64,000 bases of DNA from Aedes albopictus. Its lineage: Eukaryota; Arthropoda; Insecta; Diptera; Culicidae. Location of the stretch: positions 272,409,694 to 272,473,693 of the forward strand of contig NC_085138.1 of assembly GCF_035046485.1 (NCBI RefSeq). The letters are read 5' to 3'. The notes beneath the pieces are model-generated. The model made no database searches, was not told the origin of the DNA, and worked only from the letters and a program-made list of their open reading frames with translations. This document shows, piece by piece, positions 42,815-53,554 of this stretch. The first letter of the stretch is position 1. Each line of letters begins with the position of its first letter. The translations under genes were made by a program, and so were the position numbers.

Positions 42815-44610
42815 AACCACCGTGGTCGAGTCGGGAGCTTCGAAGTTTTAAACGAGAAAGAAACGCCGCACGTCGAACGCACCGTAGAAACAGAATATCG
42901 TGGAGTAAAGCATCATATAAGTACTACAGCCAGCGTTATAAGCAGTTGAACAACCGACTTTATCGGCGTTACGCGAGAAAAACTGAACGTGACCTGAAGC
43001 GCAATCCTAAGCAGTTTTGGAGTTTCGTGAACTCAAAAAGAAAGGATTCGGGGCTGCCTTCCGCTATGCACCTAGATCACCACAAAGCGAACACAGCACA
43101 AGAAAAATCTACATTGTTCGCACAATTCTTTGAATCAGTCTTCATCGAACCGCAAAATGATCGTAATATTCGTGACGCACTTTCGTACGTTCCTGCTGAT
43201 GTTATCGATGCCGGCACTTTTACGGTTACTGCTGAAGTCTTAACGAAAGCGCTGTCCAAGCTAAAAATGTCATACAAAGCTGGGCCTGACGGAATCCCCG
43301 CCTGTGTCCTTAAAAAATGCTTCCAGTGTCTGATAGTTCCCTTAATTCACTTGTACAATTTGTCAATGCAACAATGTCGCTTTCCTACTCTATGGAAGGC
43401 CTCATTCATGTTTCCAGTTCATAAAAAGGACTCGAAAAATGACATCAGAAATTATAGAGGGATAACGTCTTTGTGCGCGTGCTCGAAGTTGTTTGAAATT
43501 GTAGTTTCTACCTACCTGTTGTCGTGCGCAAAAAGCTACATCAGTCCAAAGCAACATGGGTTTTATCCTGGGCGGAGCGTAACGACTAACTTGGTTGAAT
43601 TTTCGTCGCTATGTGTACGCACTGTTGCGCGTGGTAAGCAACTGGATGCTGTGTACACCGATTTGAAAGCTGCCTTCGACCGCGTCAGTCATTCGATCCT
43701 ACTGGCAAAACTGGAAAAGCTCGGGGTTACTGCTCAGCTCGTTGATTGGCTAAGATCGTACCTATGCAATAGAAAACTTGCGGTGAAAATTGGCTCGTCT
43801 GTCTCTGATTGGTTCACGAACAGCTCTGGTGTCCCTCAAGGAAGCAACTTGGGTCCTCTTCTGTTCTTGCTCTTTTTCAATGACGTTGTCCTTGAAATCG
43901 GCGAAGGGTTCTGCATTTTATACGCTGACGATATGAAAATATTCATGATGATTGAGGATATGTGCGACTGCATGCGTTTACAAAGCCTGATTGACCGGCT
44001 TGTCGTCTGGTGCCGGGCGAACAACATGACGCTTAGTGTGCCTAAGTGCTCCGTCATAAGTCATAAGGAAATACTTGGAAAAGCTCGTCGCCAGCTAGGA
44101 TTTGTGTCCAAGATCACAAAAGAGTTCCGTGACCCGTATACACTGAAGGCTTTGTACGTTTCACTAGTTCGACCCATACTGGAAACCTCTTCGGTTGTGT
44201 GGGACCCGTATCATGCCACAATCATCGACCGCTTGGAAGCTGTTCAACGGAAGTTTGTAAGATTTGCTCTACGCAGTCTTCCCTGGAATGATCCCTACAA
44301 TCTGCCACCGTATGAAGCGAGATGCCGGCTGATAAACATCGAGACATTGGAACATCGTAGGAAAGCTGCTAAGGCAGTGTTTGTCTTTAAAATCCTGGCC
44401 AGTAAAATAGATGCTCCCTTTCTGCTGGCGTCGTTGGATATAAATGTGCCCGCTTATACGCTTCGCTCAAACGACCTCTTTCGCCTTCCTCGTCCTTTTT
44501 ATAACTATGATGTTAATGAGCCCATTCGCTCAATGATGAGTATTTTTAATGAAGCGTATCCTAATTTTGACTTCGGAATGAGTGTAAATAGTTTTAGAAA
44601 TAGTATATAA
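42760..44610 (+). CDS. CR1/Jockey-group LINE: reverse transcriptase
   Basis: 616 codons; the real ORF2 continued from the endonuclease upstream. RT motifs: YKAGPDGIPA (about residue 173), FMFPVHKKDSKNDIRNYR, YTDLKAAFDRVSH (about 305), SGVPQGSNLGPLLF, and ILYADDMKIF (catalytic YADD at 43921-43932, about residue 388). After KCSVISHKEILGKARRQLG the usual DLGV...LSF block of this group is missing, suggesting an in-frame deletion of some 40 residues. The C-terminus ends FDFGMSVNSFRNSI. No RNase H. The tail has (AAAT)n at 44653-44677. Clade between CR1 and Jockey not settled. Confidence 0.85.
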   Translation: MRKQVVFTECVPLQRPPVKPPWSSRELRSFKRERNAARRTHRRNRISWSKASYKYYSQRYKQLNNRLYRRYARKTERDLKRNPKQFWSFVNSKRKDSGLPSAMHLDHHKANTAQEKSTLFAQFFESVFIEPQNDRNIRDALSYVPADVIDAGTFTVTAEVLTKALSKLKMSYKAGPDGIPACVLKKCFQCLIVPLIHLYNLSMQQCRFPTLWKASFMFPVHKKDSKNDIRNYRGITSLCACSKLFEIVVSTYLLSCAKSYISPKQHGFYPGRSVTTNLVEFSSLCVRTVARGKQLDAVYTDLKAAFDRVSHSILLAKLEKLGVTAQLVDWLRSYLCNRKLAVKIGSSVSDWFTNSSGVPQGSNLGPLLFLLFFNDVVLEIGEGFCILYADDMKIFMMIEDMCDCMRLQSLIDRLVVWCRANNMTLSVPKCSVISHKEILGKARRQLGFVSKITKEFRDPYTLKALYVSLVRPILETSSVVWDPYHATIIDRLEAVQRKFVRFALRSLPWNDPYNLPPYEARCRLINIETLEHRRKAAKAVFVFKILASKIDAPFLLASLDINVPAYTLRSNDLFRLPRPFYNYDVNEPIRSMMSIFNEAYPNFDFGMSVNSFRNSI

Positions 44611-44652
44611 GATTCATTAAGACTAATAACTATTGTCAGATGAATTAACTTA

Positions 44653-44677
44653 CAAATAAATAAATAAATAAATAAAT
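44653..44677 (+). repeat. (AAAT)n tail of the LINE
   Basis: AAATAAATAAATAAATAAAT shortly after the LINE stop codon, the usual kind of 3' microsatellite tail. Confidence 0.8.
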
Positions 44678-44689
44678 GTCAAATAAACG

Positions 44690-45110
44690 TTGAGAAAGAA
44701 TTTTTAAATTGTGTTTTTTTCGTATTGAAAAAAAAAATCATTTCTTCATTTCAACCTGACACAAAACCTGCAGATGATCGAATGGTATTATATTCAATTT
44801 CAAATTTATGGAAAAAGATTTAAAATTGATTGAACAAATCGCAAGATATTTGAATTTTCTTAAATTCCATATTTTAAAAAGATGTAAAACTCGATATTGA
44901 GCTAAAACTCAAAACCTGTTCTACTTTAATTTTTTGAAGCACGGTTTCGAAATCAGCGCTTTATTATGCTTCAAAAATGTTGGTCGTTGACAGAAGTTCA
45001 CGACTTTCGTTTTATTTTGTAAACTGTGTTATGCGCATCATATGTTGCAGAATTTTACATTCTTTTTCCAATCTTTGCGGCGTCGTTATCAATCGATTCT
45101 TGCATTCGGG
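44690..45110. other. No recognised gene
   Basis: AT-rich, between the LINE tail and the BEL integrase fragment. Confidence 0.35.
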
Positions 45111-45117
45111 TAATTTG

Positions 45118-45826
45118 TAGTTTCATCGCTCGCAGAGGAGCTTCTCAGGAGATCCAGGAGATGTACTCCGACTAAGGAATTAATTTTCAAGGCGTGAGCA
45201 GCGAACTAGCCAGTAATGGATCACTGGTGGCTACCATCACCAACTACCGAACCCAGTGGAAGTTTGAGCCGTCGTATGTTCCTCACATGGGGGGCATATG
45301 GGTGCGATTTGTACGCCCCGTAAAACGCACTCTTGGCTGTCTACTGACAAATAGAAATCCGGACGACGAAACGTTGGGCATAGCACTTGCAGAGGTGGTA
45401 TCTTTGGTCAATTCACGACTTCTGACCCATCTGTCGATAGAAAGTGAGGAGTTCGAAGCCCTGAATCATTTTTTGCTCCTAAGCTCCAGTGAAGTAGTTC
45501 AACCAGCCACGAAACCGACGAATGATGCAGAAGCAGCGCGTTCCAACTGGGGTATGATCAAGGTTATGCTCGACAACTTCTGGAAAATGTTGTTCAAAGA
45601 GTATATCGCAGTTATACATCCGAAGTCAAAGTTGTTTGAAGAGGTGCGGAATGTCCAGGTTGGTGACCTAGTGGGGATTGCCAACGAGAAGGAAAGTATG
45701 GGTTGTGAACAAAGATTAGTGTCATTCCCCTTGGGTGTGCTTCTCCTAGCCCGCTTAAACCAACCTAAAGATAAACATAAACGATACAACAAAAGTTACA
45801 TTGAACATGTTAAAACTAATCTCTAA
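45118..45826 (+). pseudogene. BEL/Pao integrase C-terminal fragment
   Basis: Starts with the second-Asp region of a DDE integrase (QEMYSD, then a stop, then G-INFQG), and continues in a 210-codon ORF: WKFEPSYVPHMGGIWVRFVRPVKR (contains the region before the catalytic Glu, here changed), AEVVSLVNSRLLTHLS, FLLLSSSEVVQP, then VQVGDLVGIANEKE. The PHMGGxWxRxVxxVK and FLLL blocks are diagnostic of BEL/Pao. No LTR was found next to it. Confidence 0.85.
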
Positions 45827-45839
45827 ATTGTAAAATTTA

Positions 45840-46318
45840 TAGGTATTTCTCTATTTTCATGCAAAAATTGCAAATAAAATTGAATTCAATGAATTTATTG
45901 TGATCTTAACATAAATATCTACAGGATAATACAAAATATAAAGAAACATTATAACCAAGACGGAAGATAAACGAATGAAAGGCTATAACAACGCTATAAA
46001 AATTAGTTTAAAATATCACTGAAGATCAGTAAAACATGTTGCTGAACGACAATTATTATGAGCACTTCCTACAATCAGAAAGTTAGTTGTACTTACCAAT
46101 AAATTAGTCCTCCCCGTGAAACTGCGAACAAACATTTTTTTAACTTGAGCCAGAGCACAAGAGCTGTGGCGCAACGTCAGAAAAGGTGTTTGTGATAATT
46201 GTCAGATTATTTGCTGAAACGCTATTTGTTAAAACGAATTCAGCAAACATCAATGCCGATCATCCGTAAAACACTAATCTAAATGTGAATGCTGAACTTC
46301 AGTAAATACGCACATTGA
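45840..46318. repeat. Remnant related to the CAGCAA-rich TIR element
   Basis: GAAGATCAGTAAAACATG, TTGCTGAACGACAATT, TTTGCTGAAACGC, ATTCAGCAAACATC and GCTGAACTTCAGTAAAT at 46020-46310 have the same TTGCTGAA / TTCAGCAA style as the 900-bp pair at 7.25-9.07 kb. Boundaries unclear. Confidence 0.4.
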
Positions 46319-46319
46319 T

Positions 46320-46465
46320 GATATCTACATTTATTTGTTCAACATCATTAAGACAAGACATAATGAACAATAGTACGCCACCACTCTCGGTTTGTGGCTG
46401 CCGCTCTCCATCCTCGGTCGCGCCCAATGCTTGCCAGGCCAGGGGGGTTTTCTTCGGCAAACCTG
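46320..46465 (-). mobile_element. RTE-like LINE, 3' end (same family as 34.1-36.0 kb)
   Basis: Reverse complement of the tail at 35.87-35.97 kb: GGCGCGACCGAGGATGGAGA..., CGACAGCCACAAACCG-type block, and TGTCTTGTC...GAACA...AAATG. Confidence 0.75.
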
Positions 46466-46504
46466 AACAGACGCCAGGAGGAGCGGCTTACAACAGCGTC
46501 TGAT

Positions 46505-46975
46505 CCCCATGTTAGGGGCGGCTGATCTACGTCCGAGTGCCAAGGAAGGATTCTAAGCTCAACTGTGCACTATGGTCCTCCGGAAAGTAGGAGGTTGGTG
46601 TCAGGCCCTACGAGCCAGCCGTAAAAACATTGTAACGGAAAATCAGCAACAGAATAATACGAACCGAGACCAACGGCAACGATACCAGCGAACAAAAAGG
46701 ACTTGCGATTGGAAACTCGGTACGTGGAATTGCCGATCTCTCAACTTCATTGGGAGCACCCGCATACTCGCCGATCTACATTGATGATATGCTTTCAGCT
46801 TTCATCTACGCTGGGAACCAACACCCAGCCATTTGTTTGTTGTCGTCGCGGTTGAAACCAGAAGTTTCACCACACGAGACAACCGATACCTATGGCTCCA
46901 AATCCATACGTGAATCTGAACGTTGGACGTAGTGCGCTGGACATTAGATCTTGTCATCTATACAGTGCACTATGC
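46505..46975 (+). pseudogene. 5' fragment of an RTE-like LINE (start of endonuclease)
   Basis: A 70-codon ORF (46572-46784) ends with KLGTWNCRSLN, the typical first motif (Asn) of an APE endonuclease, and then GSTRILADL. Frames break afterwards (DVVRWTLDLVI). The fragment starts where the minus-strand 3' tail ends, so the two LINE pieces are back to back. Confidence 0.6.
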
Positions 46976-46979
46976 CCGA

Positions 46980-48655
46980 AGTACGTCCGATGCACGGATT
47001 AGGGAAAATCGTCGATTTTCATGTGTTAAAATTTTCGCTTGAGCTTGTCTATAAACTATGTACCTATACTCGAACGGATGAGGGGCGGTTTGGCCAAAGT
47101 CTACGGTCCACGCACATGTGAAAAATTTGTATGAACTTCGTTTTACAATTATCCTTCTTCCAGAAAATATTTGTTAAACATTTTTTGTAAAGCAGAAATC
47201 TTTACTCACTCTCGTGAGTTAATAACGACTTACGGTTTCGTTCTCGAGCGAACCCCCCGCAAAAACTCTCCGGTAACAGCTGTTGACTGGCTTTCTGCAG
47301 CTACATATGTCTACACGCTTTAAATTGAGGGGTTGATCTGATTTTCAAACATCATCACGGTCGTTAGTCAAAAAGGCAACTCAGTACCGTCATTGCAAGT
47401 CAAGGATGCTGTTAATCCGATGACGTACAGCCAACGCGCAAAACTCGGTCATGGGCCCGGCCCGGAGGTTCCAAAATCTGGGCAAGTAGGTAACACATTT
47501 TCACAGCATCATTCCCCTTCTTCTGCTCGCACGCCACACCGTAGCGAAATGTCGTCATGTTTGCCTAAATCGAATTAGCAGTAATTTATTAGTCCCGGTG
47601 ACACACCCTTGAACCCCAATTTTCATTCATGACACATCACCACTCCAGCCGTCCGAAATCAACTCTGCTTGATGCTTCTGAATTTGGCAAAATTAACCAC
47701 AAAATGACTCTTGCCAGTAAGTAGCCGGAGAAATGTGAGACAGAAGATATTAAAACAAACTTTGAAATCTTGGGTGACGGCAGCTTCGAGTGTTCACAGC
47801 GCCGAATGTCATTACTCGAACACATGTGTTTCGACCACAATGGTATCGAAATACTCGATCAGCAGTGTAAAAGGGAAAAGCATCAGGTAGGAACCGCCGG
47901 AGAATAATGGGATCATTTTTCGGGTGTTTGGAATAAGATTTCCCTTCTCAACGGCGTACCTACACTCAATATGACAAAATGATAATTCCTTGAATAATTT
48001 CTACACACTTCACTTCGGGAAACAATGGGAGAAGAACTGTAGATGGATTTGGCGAAGAAGTTAAGCTTTGCACAGTGGAGGAGTTTTATATGAAAGCTGG
48101 ACAAAACCTCGAAGATCTCACTGTTCGAATTATGCTATTTTTATAAAGCCTTTCTATTTCCAATGGCTTTTTCATAATCTTATTTTTGGTGAAGCTTCCA
48201 AACTGCGGCAAAGTTTGCTTTTCATCTATGAAAATGTCTATCGTTATCAATTCTTTGCCATTCTTCAATGTAAATCGGTGAATTGACCAGTAGGCTGTCC
48301 CTTATTTTGCAAAAAAATGGAAATTTTATAAGTTCGTTAGTGGAAAATTATCGTTTTAGCTAAGAAATGATCGTGTCCGTATCTCAAGGCTAAGTGGTTC
48401 TTCAATGGGCGTAAAGTTGTCAAAAATGGTATGGGACCAAAAAAACATGATTTTTTTGACGTAAAAATACGCTATTCTACTAAAACCGGTGATTTTAGGA
48501 CCCTAAGGGACCGAAAATGTGCTTAGAATTGCGATATCTTTACTCGTTTTTGAGTTTTGGAACAACATAGGGTAGGTTTCCTTCAAAATCTTAAAAAATG
48601 GTCAACAATTCTGATTATTCGGTGACATTGGAGCTGGAGCTCGCCTTCTTTGTCA
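46980..48655. other. No recognised gene
   Basis: Short ORFs without domains. Could be host intergenic DNA. Confidence 0.35.
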
Positions 48656-48659
48656 TATA

Positions 48660-48853
48660 GGGTCTGGGACGATTTGGGCACTTGCTGCTGTAACTTAGTC
48701 AATTTTGAACTAAATTACTTGATTTTTGGGATAGTGTGAGATACGCACAGTATCTATCCGTGAACGAAAATGTTTGTCAATTGGTTTGAAATTGACTGAG
48801 TTATAACAGCAAGTGCCCAAAATAGGTCCGCATGCCCAAATGGTCCCAGACCC
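48660..48853. mobile_element. TA-flanked palindromic MITE, GGGTCTGGGAC family (copy 2)
   Basis: GGGTCTGGGACGATTTGGGC at the left and GCCCAAATGGTCCCAGACCC at the right; TA at 48658-48659 and 48854-48855. Inner blocks CTTGCTGCTGTAACTTAGTC and GACTGAGTTATAACAGCAAG pair. Closely related to 27281-27492. Confidence 0.85.
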
Positions 48854-48925
48854 TATGTAGTCAGTCTCTAGCAATAATTTTACTAAAATAATCACTCGTT
48901 TATTGCTGGGCCTATATAGGGAGGA

Positions 48926-49205
48926 TCATTTCGCTGCAGAACTTGAAAATGTAAGCTTTTGTGCGGCTACGGGCCACTGTGAAACGACCTCGCTGAAGCG
49001 ATCGAGAGCACATCTCAAGAGGATGTTGAACAATTGACTTTGATGCTCGGGTGCTCGGTTGCTCTGATTTATGCCTACCTGGGGTGCAGTGAATCTTTCT
49101 TGTTGTTTCTCCGGCTGGTCGATAGTGCTTGCTTCCATGCATGGCTGCAGCTTGTAGCAGCCCAGCAGTAGTGATGGAAGGAGAATTTGTAAATTGATCA
49201 GCATT
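48926..49205 (-). CDS. Short ORF with signal-peptide-like start, unknown function
   Basis: Starting at the ATG complementary to 49203-49205 (context GTTAAAATGC), the ORF encodes about 92 residues. The first ~17 (MLINLQILLPSLLLGCY) look like a secretion signal. The rest is polar (Gln/Glu/Ser-rich, ...PEKQQERFTAPQ...) and unlike any family I recognise. A possible splice donor GTAGGC follows the PQ codons near 49076. An upstream ATG (49249) extends the frame without improving the signal. The region carries no obvious repeat. It is the best host-coding candidate in the window, but still weak. Confidence 0.3.
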
Positions 49206-49259
49206 TTAACGCTTTTATTCTCGATACGAGCAATGGCACGGACAAACAAGCATCACTGC

Positions 49260-49975
49260 CGCACCGAGGGAGGCTGAATGAAAATTTTTGAACGATTTGC
49301 ATTCAATGGTTCTTGGCATGCAAACCACCAAGATTTTAGCATGTGCCTTTTCTCTCAAACTCGGATGCCAGAAGGTGGAAAGATACTGAAGTGTGTGTTT
49401 TGGACGGATGAGTGTGTACTGACGATGTGCTGTTCAAGAGAGTACGCGGTGCAATATTTACGCATCCGCCACTTCGGCTATAGGTAGTGGAAAACTTTGA
49501 CTTCCTTTCGCGGCATATCACCCTCGCATCAGTGGATGCAAGAGAAGTGTTTCAAATGTTGTTGAACATACTATTGAATTTAAATTCATTGCACAAAAGG
49601 ATTTATGTTAATATTTATTATTGTAGACCATATCGACGACGTTCAGCTTAGCCGTCAGGAGTAGTTTGATACTATGCGTCAAAAAATTTGCAAAAGATGA
49701 GCAGTGTTTAAAGGCTGTTGAAACACTTTTCATTTTAATGTTTTGCTGTAGTTATGACTTCAAATTTCATTAGTTTTTAAGAGAATAGTTTCAATAGTTC
49801 GGTAACTACATTTTATTTTCTCCCGAAATTCAATTACAAGTTTTCCTAGATTTTTTTTTAAAATGCATAGATTGGAACCGCTGTAAAAACATGTATTTGC
49901 GAATGTCTTACAGAAATAGGCTGCAAAATGGGGAGTTTATAACCCAGAGTTTCCAACACAGCTCTGGTCCTCACA
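49260..49975. other. No recognised gene
   Basis: AT-rich with short ORFs; nothing identifiable. Confidence 0.35.
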
Positions 49976-49994
49976 AGTTACTGCCTCATGCTTC

Positions 49995-50219
49995 TTCTTC
50001 TTTATGGCCTTGCTTCAACTTAGTGTTCTTTGAGCACTTCCACAGTTATTAATTGAAGGGCTTTTTTTGCCTGCCATTGCATAAATTTGTATATTGTGAG
50101 GCCAGTACAATGATACACTATGTCCAGGGAGTCGTGAAAATTTTCTCGACCAGAACGGGAATCGAACCCGCCGTCTCTGGATTGGCGATGCATAGCCTTA
50201 ACCACTAGGCTAACTGGAG
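49995..50219 (-). mobile_element. tRNA-derived SINE with 15-bp TSD
   Basis: Minus strand: TCCAGTTAGCCTAGTGG (A box), ATGCATCGCCAATCC, GGGTTCGATTCCCGTTC (B box), body with CTGTGGAAGTGC, end GCCATAAAGAAG. Target duplication ACTGCCTCATGCTTC at 49980-49994 and 50220-50234. Intact relative of the split copy at 22019-22078 / 26412-26600. Confidence 0.9.
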
Positions 50220-50359
50220 ACTGCCTCATGCTTCCACAGGTCAATTAGTATTAAGCAAAGTCACACAAACTCGTAGGTGGTACAGTCCTGGATCGCTGTT
50301 AAGAGAATTACCTCCTTCCCGTCCATAAAGATATAATATTATCTTTGTAGAGGTGAAGT

Positions 50360-50416
50360 ATACATACATACATTTATTTGTTCAACATCATTAAGAGAAG
50401 ACATAATCAACAATAC
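50360..50416 (-). mobile_element. Very short RTE-like 3' tail fragment
   Basis: ATTTATTTGTTCAACATCATTAAG...GACATAAT matches the tail seen at 46.33 kb. Confidence 0.5.
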
Positions 50417-50478
50417 ACGCTCAGAAAACCGTTCTGATAAACGTGAACAAACAAACGCAAATATGAGAACAAGCAAAT

Positions 50479-50609
50479 ATACACCGTGAACTGGAACTTA
50501 TTATTATTATTGTCTTTATTAACGATACTTTCAGCCCTTGGCGAACTGGAACTAGTTCCAGCTATCAGTATGGGCGTTCTAGAAAGCGTGAAATCTAGTT
50601 CACGGTGTA
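50479..50609. repeat. Short TIR hairpin (MITE-like)
   Basis: TACACCGTGAACT at the left and AGTTCACGGTGTA at the right; inside are GAACTAGTTC and GAACTGGAAC-type phrases. Confidence 0.55.
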
Positions 50610-50619
50610 CATTTCTTAT

Positions 50620-51080
50620 TGTTGTTATCGTTGCTATGCATAGTTCTCGTTTTTTCCCGTTGCCGTGACTGGGTGTTCACGTATATCGGAACGGATTTTT
50701 TTGCGTGTAGTAGAGTAATGCGGGGCAAAAGTTCGCACGGGGCAAAAGTTCGCAGTGGGTCTTTTTCTGAGCACGAGTTAAGAACCCAAACAAATCTGTA
50801 TGGGTTTGACACATAATCAGATCAGTTACTCGTCAATAAAAATTGGAACGATTTCGTTATGGTTTGGCAGAGTTATGCGAAAAAATGTGTTTTTAGGTGT
50901 TATGATAGAACTTTTGGACCTTTTGGAATAAGAATCTGTAGTAACAGGAAGAAGAAGAATCTCATAAGCTCTTGATGTCAGAGAATCGTTATTCCACAGT
51001 AGTTCGAGAGGTGCACAAGAATTGCAGAAAGGGACATTGTTAACCCTCAAGAGGATACCTTAAATGAAGGTCCGTTTTGG
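50620..51080. other. No gene; GGGGCAAAAGTTCGCA repeat
   Basis: GCGGGGCAAAAGTTCGCA is followed directly by ACGGGGCAAAAGTTCGCA (50718-50755). No ORF with a domain. Confidence 0.4.
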
Positions 51081-51084
51081 GACC

Positions 51085-52112
51085 CTGGGGTCCATTGGAC
51101 CCCAACATATATTCTCGCGTATCTCGTGATCCTTACTTTTTGAAAGGGTGATGTTTTCAACAAAGATGTTAGGAAAGTCAAGGCCTATCTAGTGATGAAC
51201 AATTTAGTTCGGGAAGGTTCCGCTAGGTGGTGCTAGTGAGCATTGAAAAATGCCCCGATCTACAGGATATAACGTACCTAAACAAGCGGACAAGGACAAG
51301 ACGTACCGAAACAATAGGGTAAATCCCACTGCTGTAGACGAGTAGACATATATGTCCAGCGGGTCAAAAGGGGTCATTCAAATATTACGTAACGCAAAGG
51401 AGTGGGAGGTGGTCTAGCGCTGTGTTACGTTTCATTCAAAATTTTCCATACAAAAGTTGTTGCACGGAGAAGGGAGGAGCCCTTAAGGCTTTTTACGGTA
51501 TCATCAGCATCGGCAGCCATGTTGGATATGAGCCTGAAAATTTCAAAGTGATAATTCTCTGCCACCAAAGCGAATATTTGTATGAAAAAGTATCATCCTA
51601 TATGCTCACTCGCAGTGATTGCGATGATACTTTTTTTCTGCTGCGTTGCTGCAGAATTGACAGTTTTTTATCACTTCAAAAATGCGAGGCAAACAATCAT
51701 TGAAAAGCAAAAAGTCAATGATTCGTTTGAAAACTTAGTGATGCAGTAAGACACCTTAAGTTGTCAAATTTTGCGTTTCATAATAATTGAATAAACCCAA
51801 GAGAAATCAGATACAAACAGACATAACACTATTAAAATTTAAATCTCATATATCTCAGGATCCTGATTACTTATATAGTTGATGACTTCGGCAAAGTTGT
51901 TTGGTTGGTCAAAAACTTATAGATTATGGACCGTTTGATTCGATATTCCACCACTAGGCAGTGCTAGATAGCATGCAAATTTTTTATCTCATAATATCTC
52001 AGGATCCTGATTTCTACGAAAAATGGTGTCTTAGTTGTTGGGTAGGTCAAAAATGTTCAGTTGATGAGCCATTTGATACGAACTCTCCTATTGGGAGACG
52101 CTGGTGCGGGAT
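51085..52112 (+). repeat. Degenerate ~137-bp repeat, three units
   Basis: Units at about 51095-51245, 51836-51975 and 51976-52112 share the order: ATCTC(A/G)GGATCCTGA-type start, GTTG/GTT..GGTCAAAAA, a GATGA...CATTTGAT-type middle, and a (C)TAGGTGGTGCTAG-type end. The last two are adjacent tandem copies. Between the first and second lies unrelated sequence with an ORF of unknown meaning (51422-51703). Confidence 0.6.
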
Positions 52113-52340
52113 GCTTATTATTTATAGAGATGGTGTCTACAGCTGTTATTTGGCAGGACATGGACCTACCGAATATAGACACTATAGAATCTACAGACTT
52201 GGGGAGAAATATTTGAATTACGCAATTTTAGAGTGTTTCATCGTGAATTTAGTGTGTACTAATAGAAAATGACGTCACACAACCCACAGTCGTTATCGTT
52301 CCGTAAATCTCATTTTTTTACGATTTTTGACACCCCCCTT

Positions 52341-53536
52341 TGTTACTAGTGAACAATCCCTAGACGGAGTAATGCAGCCAGAAGGGCCTTATCACTCGTT
52401 ATCCCCTGACTTCTGGTCACTGCCACGGAAGCCGTCTGGGGTGGGCTACACCCGCCTCTTTTCTCGGGGTCGGCTATCGACAATAGGTAATGAAGGGGCT
52501 GATCAGGACACAAATCACTTGAACACGGTTTTTCACTTTTTAAACGTTTATTACTTACGCTAGACTGTGTGGGTGTGTGTGGGTGTGGGGTGTGTTGGGC
52601 CGGCCTTCACTGGATCTGCTGGGTTGGACGAATGACGCCACGTGGCACAAATGACCCGGATGCTCGGGTTCCACGGGTTCCCCGACTGTGGTTCTCGATG
52701 GGGCACAGGGTGATGGTAATGCTGACGCAGAGCTACTGCCGGCTCCGGACTATCGTCTGATATTCCGCCGGGCCACCGTGGTGTGTAACGGCACACAGGG
52801 CAAGCAGCTACCGTCGAAGGTCACCCGGTAGATTGGGGTTAGACACAAACCAAATGGGTCCTATTTTTGGGTGATGGAGGGTCTTAGGGGGCACTTGGGG
52901 GATTGTACAATGGATTTAATGATTACCTGAATCTTCTTGATGTAATGGCACACAGTTTATCCTTTTAACTTTAACTTCAACTACGTTCAATGTGGTATAA
53001 CCACTTCGATACTTAAAATCTTCACCGCTTTACTTTTAGGTGTTGTCTGCTCGAGCTCTCGAATAGAAAAGAACTTCTCTTTATATTATCAACCCCGTTC
53101 ACCCCTTTTTAGACCCCTCTAGCCAGTTTCTTCAAATTTCGAACTCCATTGTCCCATTCCAGTGCGAAATGTGTATAGTGTACTAATGTGAGTGTATTAC
53201 AAAATTTGTTCCCTGTCCTTTAAAGTGACCGTTTTTATGCAGAGTATTTTAGACCTCCTACCCCTCCTATCATTGATATTATTCATTCAGTGCATTCAAA
53301 TTAGATTTAATTGATAATATGTACCATGAAATTATAGAAAATCTTATTGGAATGAGATAATTGTTTCTATTAGATATCGAAGCCATACATTTATAGATTA
53401 TAGATTAACATACATCCGTTCTAACCTAGCTATAATACAACAACGTTCACCACGAACAGTAGTATGGTGAGCTTCACTACCACTCACTCTCACTGCTTTG
53501 TCGGACTATATAGGGTAAATTGCCAGAATGGTAACA
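52341..53536 (-). mobile_element. Ty3/gypsy LTR (3' LTR of the minus-strand element)
   Basis: 1196 bp, bounded TGTTACTAG...GGTAACA, and by eye identical to 57867-59062. Preceded by CCTT (52337-52340). On the minus strand a polyadenylation signal AATAAA lies at 52547-52552. Confidence 0.95.
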
Positions 53537-53554
53537 CTACCCCATACTCCCTCC
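53537..53554 (-). promoter_or_regulatory. Polypurine tract
   Basis: Minus-strand GGAGGGAGTATGGGGTAG directly before the 3' LTR; primes plus-strand DNA synthesis in LTR elements. Confidence 0.75.

Noticed and set aside
52560..52796. ORFs inside the Ty3 LTRs (also 58086-58322)
   Set aside because: Repeated identically in both LTRs, no domain, low-complexity GT-rich stretch.
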